A DNA stretch of 64,000 nucleotides, taken from assembly GCA_964640725.1 (NCBI GenBank), contig CAZXIJ010000006.1, positions 105,426 through 169,425 on the forward strand, given 5' to 3'. Position 1 is the stretch's first letter. Every line of letters begins with the position of its first letter. The notes under the pieces are model-generated. The model did not search any database. It was not told the origin of the DNA and worked only from the letters and a program-made list of their open reading frames with translations. This stretch comes from CALHVX01 sp964640725. Lineage in GTDB: Bacteria > Pseudomonadota > Gammaproteobacteria > Pseudomonadales > Azotimanducaceae. The translations under genes and the position numbers were made by a program. Below are positions 52,443 to 60,523 of this stretch, piece by piece.

Positions 52443-52817
52443 ATGGAATACGGGTTACCCACAACAACTGTGCGCTGTGCGAACGACGACGACGACGAAA
52501 GCCCCGATCTGCCTGACCACGACAGTGGCCTGGCGACGGCGGAAGCCAAACCGGAACTGAAACGTCCTGCCATGTTCAAAGTCATTGTGCTGAACGATGA
52601 CTACACGCCAATGGAGTTCGTGGTGCATATCCTCGAAAACTTCTTTGGCATGAACCGGGAAAAGGCGACGCAGATCATGCTGCAGATCCACACCGCGGGT
52701 AGCGCCGTGTGCGGGATCTATCCGAAAGATCTGGCAGAAACAAAATCAGAGCAGGTCAACCTGTACGCGCAGGAGAACAACCACCCGCTCATGTCCACGA
52801 CCGAAATGACCGACTAG
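52443..52817 (+). CDS. clpS: ClpS, adaptor for N-degron substrates
   Basis: ClpS binds N-terminal Leu, Phe, Trp and Tyr and hands such proteins to ClpAP. The 124-aa protein has a flexible acidic N-terminus (about 1-40) and the core MFKVIVLNDDYTPMEFVVHI, ENFFGMNREKATQIMLQIHT and YPKDLAETKSEQVN. Key residues in NDDYTPMEFV line the recognition pocket. It is followed by clpA at 16 bp, as usual. No Shine-Dalgarno precedes the ATG. Confidence 0.95.
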   Translation: MEYGLPTTTVRCANDDDDESPDLPDHDSGLATAEAKPELKRPAMFKVIVLNDDYTPMEFVVHILENFFGMNREKATQIMLQIHTAGSAVCGIYPKDLAETKSEQVNLYAQENNHPLMSTTEMTD

Positions 52818-52833
52818 GCAGGAACCATCACGC

Positions 52834-55116
52834 ATGCTGAGCAAGGATCTCGAAGCGACGCTGAATGACGCCTTTCGCGAGGCGAAGGCGAAGCGTCACG
52901 AATTCATGACCGTCGAGCATCTGCTCCTGGCGCTGCTGGACAACACCGTTGCCCTGGATGTGCTGCAGAAGGTCGGTGCCGATGTGGACCGCTTGCGCAC
53001 GGAGCTGAGCGAGTTCATTGACTCCACGACGCCCCTGATTCCGGCCGGCGAAAGCGATCGCGAAACGCAGCCGACTCTGGGCTTCCAGCGGGTGCTGCAG
53101 CGCGCGGTGTTCCATGTGCAGTCTTCCGGCCGCAAGGAAGTCACCGGTGGCAATGTGCTGGTCGCGATCTTCAGCGAGCAGGAAAGCCAGGCCGTGTTCT
53201 TCCTGAAGCAGCAGAACGTGGCACGCATCGATGTTGTCAACTACATCGCCCACGGAATCTCCAAGGTCTTTGGCCCGGGCGAGGCCAGTGAGCCTGCCAG
53301 CACTGGTGAAGAAGAGGGCGGCGAAGGCAACGCGCCACAGCAGAGCGCGCTGGAGTCCTTCGCAACGAACCTGAATGAGCAGGCCCGCAATGGCCGCATC
53401 GATCCGCTGGTCGGTCGAGAGGAAGAAGTCGAACGGGTGGTGCAGGTCCTGTGCCGTCGGCGCAAGAACAATCCGCTGCTCGTGGGCGAGTCCGGCGTGG
53501 GCAAGACCGCCATCGCCGAAGGCCTGGCCAAGCGCATCGTTGATGGTCAGGTGCCCGAGGTCGTGGCCGACTGCAACATCTATTCGCTGGACCTGGGCGC
53601 GCTGCTCGCCGGTACCAAATACCGGGGCGATTTCGAGAAGCGCTTCAAGGCGGTCCTTGGCGAGCTCAAGAAAGAAGAGGGCTCAATTCTCTTTATCGAC
53701 GAGATCCACACCATCATCGGTGCAGGCGCTGCATCCGGCGGCGTGATGGATGCGTCCAATCTGCTCAAGCCGCTGCTCACGTCCGGCGAGATCAAGTGCA
53801 TGGGCAGCACCACCTATCAGGAATACCGCGGCATCTTTGACAAGGACCGTGCCCTGTCCCGGCGCTTCCAGAAGGTCGACGTGAACGAGCCCGACATCGA
53901 CGACACCTACCGAATCCTCAAAGGGCTGAAGACACGCTTCGAAGAACACTACAATCTGCGTTACACCGACCGGGCTCTGCGTACCGCCTCGGAACTTGCC
54001 GCCAAATACATCAACGACCGGTTCATGCCGGACAAGGCGATCGATGTGGTCGACGAGGCGGGCGCTGCGCAGCTGCTGCAGCCGCCCAGCCGCCGCAAGA
54101 AGAGCATTGGCGCCAGCGACATCGAGCAAGTTGTCGCGAAGATCGCCCGCATTCCTTCCAGCCAGGTCACGAGCTCTGACAAGGAAGCGCTGCGGGATCT
54201 GGACCGGAAGCTGAAGATGGTGGTGTTTGGGCAGGACGAGGCCATCGACCAGCTGTCTTCCGCCATCAAGCTGTCCCGGGCGGGGCTCAAGTCCGGCGAC
54301 AAGCCGACTGGCAGTTTCCTCTTCGCTGGCCCCACTGGGGTCGGCAAGACCGAGGTCTGTCGCCAGCTTGCCAACATCATGGGCGTCGAGCTGCTGCGCT
54401 ATGACATGTCCGAGTACATGGAGCGGCATACGGTGTCCCGGCTGATCGGCGCGCCCCCGGGCTATGTCGGCTTTGACCAGGGCGGGCTGCTCACAGAAGC
54501 CGTGACCAAGCATCCGCACAGCGTGGTGCTGCTGGACGAGATCGAGAAGGCCCATCCGGAAGTCTTCAACCTGTTGCTGCAGGTCATGGACCACGGCACG
54601 CTGACGGACAACAACGGCCGGAAAGCCGATTTCCGCAATGTCGTGCTGATTATGACGACCAACGCCGGCGCTGCGGACATCAGCCGCACATCCATCGGCT
54701 TCACGGAGCAGGACAATCGCTCCGACGGCATGGAGGCCATCAAGAAGCTGTTTACCCCGGAGTTCCGCAACCGCCTGGACGCGGTCGTGCAGTTTGAGCC
54801 GCTCAAGATCGACGTGATCAAGACGGTGGTCGACAAGTTCCTCACGGAACTGCAGCAACAGCTGGACGACAAGAAGGTCTTGCTTGATGTCGACGAGGAA
54901 GCGCGAGAGTGGCTCGCCAGCGAAGGCTACGACGAGAAAATGGGTGCTCGGCCTATGCAGCGTTTGATTCAGGAGAAGATCAAGCGGGAGCTGGCTGAAG
55001 ATCTGCTCTTTGGCGATCTGGCCAAAGGCGGCGGCACCGTCCGTGTCACCGTCAAGGATGGCGGTCTGTCGCTCGTCATGGAGCCGACAGAGGCAGCGCT
55101 TACGTCGGAGACGTAA
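52834..55116 (+). CDS. clpA: ATP-dependent Clp protease, ATPase subunit ClpA
   Basis: ClpA unfolds substrates, including those delivered by ClpS, into ClpP. The 760-aa protein has an N-domain (about 1-145), D1 with Walker A GESGVGKTAIAEG and D2 with Walker A GPTGVGKTEVCRQ. The ClpP-binding IGF loop is TSIGFTEQDN and the sensor 2 region is GYDEKMGARPMQRLI. An acidic linker (GEASEPASTGEEEGGEGNAP) joins N and D1. The gene ends in a strong hairpin. Confidence 0.96.
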   Translation: MLSKDLEATLNDAFREAKAKRHEFMTVEHLLLALLDNTVALDVLQKVGADVDRLRTELSEFIDSTTPLIPAGESDRETQPTLGFQRVLQRAVFHVQSSGRKEVTGGNVLVAIFSEQESQAVFFLKQQNVARIDVVNYIAHGISKVFGPGEASEPASTGEEEGGEGNAPQQSALESFATNLNEQARNGRIDPLVGREEEVERVVQVLCRRRKNNPLLVGESGVGKTAIAEGLAKRIVDGQVPEVVADCNIYSLDLGALLAGTKYRGDFEKRFKAVLGELKKEEGSILFIDEIHTIIGAGAASGGVMDASNLLKPLLTSGEIKCMGSTTYQEYRGIFDKDRALSRRFQKVDVNEPDIDDTYRILKGLKTRFEEHYNLRYTDRALRTASELAAKYINDRFMPDKAIDVVDEAGAAQLLQPPSRRKKSIGASDIEQVVAKIARIPSSQVTSSDKEALRDLDRKLKMVVFGQDEAIDQLSSAIKLSRAGLKSGDKPTGSFLFAGPTGVGKTEVCRQLANIMGVELLRYDMSEYMERHTVSRLIGAPPGYVGFDQGGLLTEAVTKHPHSVVLLDEIEKAHPEVFNLLLQVMDHGTLTDNNGRKADFRNVVLIMTTNAGAADISRTSIGFTEQDNRSDGMEAIKKLFTPEFRNRLDAVVQFEPLKIDVIKTVVDKFLTELQQQLDDKKVLLDVDEEAREWLASEGYDEKMGARPMQRLIQEKIKRELAEDLLFGDLAKGGGTVRVTVKDGGLSLVMEPTEAALTSET

Positions 55117-55118
55117 GC
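55098..55118. terminator. Stem-loop at the clpA-infA convergent junction
   Basis: GCTTACGTC (55098-55106), loop GGA, GACGTAAGC (55110-55118): a perfect 9-bp stem covering the clpA stop codon. infA ends only 5 bp beyond. It has no T tract on either strand, so it may act as a bidirectional pause or an mRNA 3'-end barrier. Confidence 0.4.
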
Positions 55119-55122
55119 GACG

Positions 55123-55338
55123 TTACTTCCGAAACGTAATGCGGCCCTTGCTCAGGTCGTAGGGCGTGAGCTCAACCCGGACCTTGTCGCCGGTAAGGAT
55201 GCGGATGTAGTTCTTTCGCATCTTGCCGGAAATGTGCGCGGTCACCACGTGACCGTTTTCCAGCTCGACCCGAAACATCGTATTGGGCAACGTGTCGACC
55301 ACGGTGCCGTCCATTTCAATTTGTTCTTCTTTCGCCAT
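55123..55338 (-). CDS. infA: Translation initiation factor IF-1
   Basis: IF-1 binds the ribosomal A site during initiation. The 71-aa OB-fold protein reads MAKEEQIEMDGTVVDTLPNT to LTPYDLSKGRITFRK, near identical in pattern to other gammaproteobacterial IF-1. It lies between clpA and bpt/aat, its usual neighbours. The 169 bp upstream hold no obvious gene. Confidence 0.97.
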   Translation of the reverse strand: MAKEEQIEMDGTVVDTLPNTMFRVELENGHVVTAHISGKMRKNYIRILTGDKVRVELTPYDLSKGRITFRK

Positions 55339-55507
55339 AGGCCACTGGCCATGCCGATACTGTCGATATTTGCTGCAGCCTTGGGCGCAGCGCGGACGGT
55401 TTCGGCGCGTGTTTCTCGTTGGTGCCCTGAGGGCGGACGCGGCATTCTGCCTGACGCATTTTGCAAAGGCAAAGCGCTGGCCATTGCCCGGGCCGGGAGC
55501 TTTGGCG

Positions 55508-56218
55508 CTACTCGAGGGTTGTCCAGCCCGTATCCGTAAGGACCTGGATCGGCCGGTAGTCCAGCTTGTAACTCATCTTCGGGCTGTCGCGGATCCAATA
55601 CCCCAGATACAGGTGGGGCAGGGCCCAGCGGTTGCACAGCCGCAGCTGTTCAAGAATCGAGAAGACCCCGAGGCTGCGATCCTCGAGCGCTGGGTCGTAA
55701 AAGGTATAAATGGCGGACAGCCCGCGGGGCTGCCGGTCTGTGACAGCCACTGCCACCAGCTCTTCCTGACGGTAGCTGCAGATGAACAGGCTCTCGGCCC
55801 AGCTGCCCAGCAGAAAGGAGCGAAACTGATCGGCACTGGCCGGATGCATGTCGCCGTCGCTGTGTCGCTCGGCCACGTAGCGCTCGTACAGCGCGTAGTG
55901 CCTGTCTGTAAAGCGCGCCGGTTCCACCGTCGTCACCAGGTCGGCATTGCGCTTGCGCACCCGACGGTGCCGGCGGCGGGGCGCGAAGTACTGGACCGGA
56001 ATCCGGGTGGCGATGCAGGCCTGGCACCGGCGGCAGTGTGGCCGGTACAGATGGCTGCCGCTGCGCCGAAAGCCGTTTTCTGTGAGCAGCTGGTACTGTT
56101 CGGCACTGACCACCTCGCGAGGGTCGAGGAACAGGGTGGTGGCTTCCCGGTTGTCGAGGTAGCTGCACGGATGCGGCGGCGTCACGAAAAACTGGCTGCG
56201 GCTGAGTTCGTCCTTCAT
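55508..56218 (-). CDS. bpt: Aspartate/glutamate leucyltransferase Bpt
   Basis: Bpt (ATE family) adds leucine from Leu-tRNA to N-terminal Asp or Glu, turning them into ClpS-recognised N-degrons. The 236-aa protein has CSYLDNREATTLFLDP, HCRRCQACIATRIPV, LYERYVAERHSDGDM, YTFYDPALEDRSLGVFSIL and LYLGYWIRDSPKMSYK. The start ATG 56218 overlaps the aat stop by ATGA; the open frame further upstream has no family resemblance. Confidence 0.94.
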   Translation of the reverse strand: MKDELSRSQFFVTPPHPCSYLDNREATTLFLDPREVVSAEQYQLLTENGFRRSGSHLYRPHCRRCQACIATRIPVQYFAPRRRHRRVRKRNADLVTTVEPARFTDRHYALYERYVAERHSDGDMHPASADQFRSFLLGSWAESLFICSYRQEELVAVAVTDRQPRGLSAIYTFYDPALEDRSLGVFSILEQLRLCNRWALPHLYLGYWIRDSPKMSYKLDYRPIQVLTDTGWTTLE

Positions 56219-56952
56219 GGCTGAAGTGTAGCCAGTTGCGACGGGAGGACCCAGGGGCGGGGGTCCGTTTCGGCCTGAGCGTGTTCCGCCAGGATATCCA
56301 GGAAGCTTGCCCGCGGTAGCGCACGAGCACCCAGGCTCTCCAGGTGGGCGGTCGGCATCTGAACATCCAGCCAGGCGAAGTTGCGGACTGCCAGCCAGGC
56401 CTGCAGCACGCAGAACGCCACTTTCGATGCGTTGGACAGGGTGCCGAACATGGACTCTCCGCAGAACACCTGGCCGATCGCAACGCCGTAAATGCCGCCG
56501 ATCAGGCTGCTGTCCTGCCAGATCTCGATCGAGTGTGCGTGGCCGGCGCGATGCAGCCCGCTGTAGGCGCTGGCCATGTTCGGAGTAATCCAGGTCTCCC
56601 GGCTGTAGCTGCGCGGTGCGGCGCAGCCGGCAACCACGGCATCGAAGGCCTGGTCGGCGCTCGCGTGCCAGCGTTCTGCGTTCTTGCGCATGCTGCGGCG
56701 CAGCCGGCGCGACCGATGCATCGTGCCGGGCACGAGGCCGGCCCGCACGCCCGGGGACCACCAGAGAATGGGGCCGTCGTCATCGTCGAACCACGGAAAG
56801 ATGCCCTGCCGATAGGCCGCCAGGAGCCAGGGTTCGGTCAGGGCACCGCCGGCCGCGAGCAGGCCATCGGGGCTGGACCAGGCCTGGCTTGGGGGCGGAA
56901 AGGCGACGGGCTGCGCCGGCAGCCAGGGCAGGGCCGGGCCGCGATCGGCCAC
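56215..56952 (-). CDS. aat: Leucyl/phenylalanyl-tRNA-protein transferase
   Basis: Aat adds Leu or Phe to N-terminal Lys or Arg, making primary N-degrons. The 245-aa protein has LPWLPAQPVAFPPPSQAWSS, AYRQGIFPWF, WWSPGVRAGLVPG and the catalytic-core HSIEIWQDSSLIGGIYGVAI plus GESMFGTLSNASKVAF. The start is GTG 56952, 5 bp after the stop of the gene upstream; the open frame reaches 57054 but only by overlapping that gene. Confidence 0.94.
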   Translation of the reverse strand: MADRGPALPWLPAQPVAFPPPSQAWSSPDGLLAAGGALTEPWLLAAYRQGIFPWFDDDDGPILWWSPGVRAGLVPGTMHRSRRLRRSMRKNAERWHASADQAFDAVVAGCAAPRSYSRETWITPNMASAYSGLHRAGHAHSIEIWQDSSLIGGIYGVAIGQVFCGESMFGTLSNASKVAFCVLQAWLAVRNFAWLDVQMPTAHLESLGARALPRASFLDILAEHAQAETDPRPWVLPSQLATLQP

Positions 56953-56956
56953 TGGG

Positions 56957-57244
56957 TCAGGGGCTCTGGCTACGCAGCACCTGGGCGAAAGCTTGGCCGT
57001 GCCGATGCCGGGATGCTTCCTCCGCCAGCGTTCGACCCTGGCTGCTGCGGGCATTGAGGTCGCCGCCGGTAGCGAGGTACCGGGGCAGGAACCGCTCGAA
57101 GTCTTCCAGCCGCATGCTGCGGTAGGCGTTCAGCAGCACGCTGTACTGTGCCGGCTCGTCCCCCATGGGGGCTTTTGCCAAAAACTCGTCAATCCGGGCG
57201 TCGTCCCACTGCTCATCGACGATTTTCTTCTTGTCCGGACGCAT
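56957..57244 (-). CDS. PA4642-family small protein
   Basis: A 95-aa protein similar in pattern to P. aeruginosa PA4642: MRPDKKKIVDEQWDDARIDE, LLNAYRSMRLEDFERFLPRY, DLNARSSQGRTL and HRHGQAFAQVLR. The DLNA-x-GRTL segment has the look of an ankyrin-like turn. Function unknown. AAAGGAG lies 7 bases before the ATG. It is the first gene of a bpt-aat transcript. Confidence 0.82.
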   Translation of the reverse strand: MRPDKKKIVDEQWDDARIDEFLAKAPMGDEPAQYSVLLNAYRSMRLEDFERFLPRYLATGGDLNARSSQGRTLAEEASRHRHGQAFAQVLRSQSP

Positions 57245-57359
57245 GGATCAGCTCCTTTGGCAGGCTTGATAGGGCTCGCTCCGATGCTACCGCGTCCCCG
57301 GGTCTAAGTCTCCCTTGAGCATCAGGACCTTGCTCTAACAGGTTGATCTTCATGGATGT

Positions 57360-57392
57360 TTGTCAACGCTGCCCCGGAGTGGCTACACTCCG
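57360..57392 (+). promoter_or_regulatory. Promoter of ftsK with a CGGAGT dyad
   Basis: TTGTCA (57360-57365, 5/6), an 18-bp spacer and TACACT (57384-57389). The -10 is inside the dyad CGGAGTG (57375-57381), loop GCTA, CACTCCG (57386-57392), like the one at 33106 and, more weakly, at 60457. The start is predicted near 57396. Confidence 0.65.
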
Positions 57393-57422
57393 CCGCATGC
57401 TTGCCAAGGATCGCTCGCCCCA

Positions 57423-59756
57423 GTGACAACCCGCGTCCTCCCCACCCGAGAAATCGGGCTCATCGCCATGCTGGCCCTGGCAGTCTTTGCGCTGCTCGCC
57501 ATTGGCACCTATTCGCCGTCAGATTCCGCCTTCAGCTTCGCTGGCGTCCGCGGCAACGTGGCCAACTGGGTGGGCACCAGCGGTGCCTGGTTCGCGGATC
57601 TCAGTTTCTTTCTGTTTGGCCGCGTCGCGCTCGGTCTGCCGATCGTCATGGTGGCGGCAGGGATCTGGTTCTTTCGAGCCGAGCGGGTCGCCCTGACGGG
57701 GGCCGTTCTGGCGATTCGCGCCCTGGGCCTGCTCGCCGTGCTGCTGGGGCTCTGTGTGTTGAGCGCCATGCATTTCCGCGCGCCGCTGGCGCTGCCCGCC
57801 GGAGTCGGCGGGATCCTCGGGACCTGGCTGGTCAGCATCGGCGTCCCGGTGTTCGGCGTGGTGGGACTGACCTTGATCGCGCTCACCGCGGTGTTGACCG
57901 GCGTGCAGGCCGCCTCCGGACTCTCCTGGCTGGCTGTTGCCGAGCGCATCGGCGGCTGGCTGCACCGGCGTGCCGCGTCGGTCGGCCACTGGGCTGATCG
58001 TCAGCGTGATCGCCTGCGGCTGCGGTTGCAGGCTCGGCGGGAGCAAGCAGAACGCGTCGCCTCGCGCCGGGCGGCAGCCGAGGAACAGGCCGCCGCGCGA
58101 AGCCGTGAGCAGCGCACCGCGCCGTTGATTGCCGTGCCGCCTGCCGCGCCGGCCCCCGGGCAAGCCGAAGCGGCAGCCGATAACCAGCGCAGCGCGCCGC
58201 TGCTCAAGCCGCGCGCCAAACAGGCGCCGGCGCCCAAGGCTCAGACGCCTTTGTTTGTGGGTCCCGACGGCCCGCTACCCTCCCTGGAGCTGCTGGACGC
58301 CAAAGCGGTCGAGCCGGACAAAGGGTTTTCCCGCGAATCGCTCGAGGCCATGTCCAAGCTGCTGGAGCTGAAGCTGGCGGACTTCAACATCTCTGCGGAG
58401 GTAGTGTCCGTGCAACCGGGGCCGGTGGTCACCCGCTTCGAGCTGCAACCCGCGGCAGGCGTCAAGGTTCAGCGCATCAGCGCGCTGGCCAAAGACCTCG
58501 CGCGCTCGCTGGCGGTCATCAGCGTGCGCATCGTCGAAATTATCCCGGGCAAATCCGTGATCGGCATTGAGATTCCCAACGAGCATCGCGAGATGGTGCG
58601 GTTGAAGGAGGTGCTCGCCAGCGACGTGTTCCAGAACCATCCATCGCCGCTGACCCTGGCGCTTGGCAGCGATATCGCCGGCGCGCCGATGGTGGCCGAC
58701 ATCAGCAAAATGCCGCACCTGCTCGTTGCCGGCACCACCGGCTCGGGCAAATCAGTTGGCGTGAACGCCATGCTGCTGAGCATGCTGTACAAGTCCGGCC
58801 CGGAAGACGTGCGTCTGATTCTCGTCGACCCGAAGATGCTGGAGCTGTCCGTGTACGAGGGCATTCCGCACCTGCTGACCCCCGTGGTGACGGACATGAA
58901 AGAAGCCGCCCACGCGCTGAACTGGTGCGTTGGCGAGATGGAGCGCCGGTACAAGCTGATGGCGGCCATGGGCGTTCGAAATGTGGCGGGCTTTAACCGC
59001 GTTATCGCCGAAGCCGCGGCGAACGGCGAGCCGCGCGTCGATCCGCTGTGGCCGGACGACATGGCTGAATCGGCGCCGGAGCTGACGAAGTTGCCCCTGG
59101 TCGTGGTCGTGATCGATGAATTTGCCGACATGATGATGATCGTTGGCAAGAAGGTCGAAACGCTGATTGCCCGGATTGCGCAAAAGGCCCGGGCTGCCGG
59201 CATTCACCTGGTGCTCGCGACCCAGCGCCCCTCGGTAGACGTCATCACCGGTCTGATCAAAGCCAACATCCCGACCCGGATGGGCTTCCAGGTGTCCTCC
59301 AAAATCGATTCCCGAACCATTCTGGACCAGGGCGGTGCGGAGCAGCTGCTTGGTCACGGCGACATGCTCTACCTGCCCCCGGGCACAGCGATGCCGGTAC
59401 GTGTTCACGGCGCCTTCGTTTCCGATGACGAGGTTCATCGGGTGGTGAGCGACTGGAAGCAGCGGGGCAAGCCGGACTACATCGACGATATTCTGACCGG
59501 CGGCGCCGATGAACCATTCCTGCCTTTGGAGTCTAATGAGGGAGGCGGCGCTGAGCAGGACGACGCGCTGTACGACGAAGCTGTGCAATTCGTGCTGGAA
59601 AGCCGTCGGGCGTCCATCTCCTCTGTGCAGCGCAAATTGCGCATTGGCTACAACCGCGCAGCGCGCCTGATCGAGGCTATGGAAGCTGCCGGTGTTGTCA
59701 GCGAAATGAGCGCCAGCGGCGGCCGCGAAGTTCTGGTGCCCAACCGCGACGGTTAG
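57423..59756 (+). CDS. ftsK: DNA translocase FtsK
   Basis: FtsK anchors at the septum and pumps chromosome termini to allow dimer resolution at dif by XerCD. The 777-aa protein has four N-terminal membrane helices (to about residue 170) and an Arg/Ala/Gln-rich linker. The motor has Walker A VAGTTGSGKSVGVNA at about 436-450 and Walker B LVVVVIDEFADM. The C-terminal gamma winged helix (AVQFVLESRRASISSVQRKL) binds KOPS. GTG 57423 is chosen because the open-frame start at 57360 is the promoter -35; AAGGA lies 12 bases before it. Confidence 0.95.
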   Translation: MTTRVLPTREIGLIAMLALAVFALLAIGTYSPSDSAFSFAGVRGNVANWVGTSGAWFADLSFFLFGRVALGLPIVMVAAGIWFFRAERVALTGAVLAIRALGLLAVLLGLCVLSAMHFRAPLALPAGVGGILGTWLVSIGVPVFGVVGLTLIALTAVLTGVQAASGLSWLAVAERIGGWLHRRAASVGHWADRQRDRLRLRLQARREQAERVASRRAAAEEQAAARSREQRTAPLIAVPPAAPAPGQAEAAADNQRSAPLLKPRAKQAPAPKAQTPLFVGPDGPLPSLELLDAKAVEPDKGFSRESLEAMSKLLELKLADFNISAEVVSVQPGPVVTRFELQPAAGVKVQRISALAKDLARSLAVISVRIVEIIPGKSVIGIEIPNEHREMVRLKEVLASDVFQNHPSPLTLALGSDIAGAPMVADISKMPHLLVAGTTGSGKSVGVNAMLLSMLYKSGPEDVRLILVDPKMLELSVYEGIPHLLTPVVTDMKEAAHALNWCVGEMERRYKLMAAMGVRNVAGFNRVIAEAAANGEPRVDPLWPDDMAESAPELTKLPLVVVVIDEFADMMMIVGKKVETLIARIAQKARAAGIHLVLATQRPSVDVITGLIKANIPTRMGFQVSSKIDSRTILDQGGAEQLLGHGDMLYLPPGTAMPVRVHGAFVSDDEVHRVVSDWKQRGKPDYIDDILTGGADEPFLPLESNEGGGAEQDDALYDEAVQFVLESRRASISSVQRKLRIGYNRAARLIEAMEAAGVVSEMSASGGREVLVPNRDG

Positions 59757-59806
59757 CGGCTGGCGCGCGGTATCGCCGGAGCGCCGGACGGATTGCAGGA
59801 CACGCT

Positions 59807-60523
59807 ATGAATCGAACATTACTCGCCAGCCCTGGCCGCAGGCGCTCCATTGCGGGTGTCGTGTGGCTGTTTGCCCTGGCCGGGCTTATCGCCCTGCCTG
59901 TGCATGCCGAAAGCGCGTTGCCAACCGATGCGACGCGGAGCGCTGCACCCAGCGAGGCGGATCGTGCTCGGCAGATGCTCACGGATCGCCTGCTGGGCCT
60001 GGGCGTGTTCCAGGCGCACTTCGCCCAGTTTGTGGAGGGGGCCCGGGGCGAGATCGTCGAAGAGTCTACCGGCGAGCTGGTACTGGATCGGCCGCGGCTG
60101 CGCTGGCAGGTGGACGCGCCATATCCGCAGATCATTGTTGCCGATCAGGACCGCCTCAGGATCTACGATCCAGATCTGGCGCAGGTGCTCATCAAGCCCA
60201 TGGACGAAGCGCTGCAGGATACCCCCATCGCGCTGTTGACCGATGAGAAACTTTCCCTGAGCGAGCACTACGCGGTGGTGCACCTGCCGCCGGGCGATGC
60301 CGATGAGGAAGAAGTCTTCCTGATCACCCCCCTGGGCTCGGAGTCGTTGTTCCAGGAGGTCCGGCTGCACTTTCAGGGCTCGGCCCTGGCGCAGATGCTG
60401 ATCTTTGATCAGCTGGGCCAGTACACCACGCTCAAGTTTCGACAGGTCCCGGGAACCGGAGTGCTAGACTCCGCGGTTTTCAGCCTGGACCTGCCTGAGG
60501 ATGTCGACGTCATCGAAGGCTGA
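59807..60523 (+). CDS. lolA: Outer-membrane lipoprotein carrier LolA
   Basis: LolA ferries lipoproteins from LolCDE across the periplasm to LolB. The 238-aa precursor has a signal peptide (VVWLFALAGLIALPVHA, cleavage about residue 34), then FQAHFAQFVEGARGEIVEES, GELVLDRPRLRWQVDAPYPQ, IIVADQDRLRIYDPDLAQV and ALLTDEKLSLSEHYAV. It is followed by rarA, overlapping by 23 bp. Confidence 0.93.
   Translation: MNRTLLASPGRRRSIAGVVWLFALAGLIALPVHAESALPTDATRSAAPSEADRARQMLTDRLLGLGVFQAHFAQFVEGARGEIVEESTGELVLDRPRLRWQVDAPYPQIIVADQDRLRIYDPDLAQVLIKPMDEALQDTPIALLTDEKLSLSEHYAVVHLPPGDADEEEVFLITPLGSESLFQEVRLHFQGSALAQMLIFDQLGQYTTLKFRQVPGTGVLDSAVFSLDLPEDVDVIEG
60457..60473 (+). promoter_or_regulatory. Candidate rarA -10 within a CGGAGT dyad
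   Basis: CGGAGT (60457-60462), loop GCTAG, ACTCCG (60468-60473), with TAGACT at 60465-60470, inside the lolA coding end and 28 bp before the rarA ATG. The -35 is unclear (TTTCGA region, about 22 bp). It resembles the dyads at the 33106 and ftsK promoters. Confidence 0.4.

Noticed and set aside
57360..57422. TTG 57360 as the ftsK start
   Set aside because: That TTG is the -35 hexamer of the ftsK promoter; the family N-terminus begins at GTG 57423.
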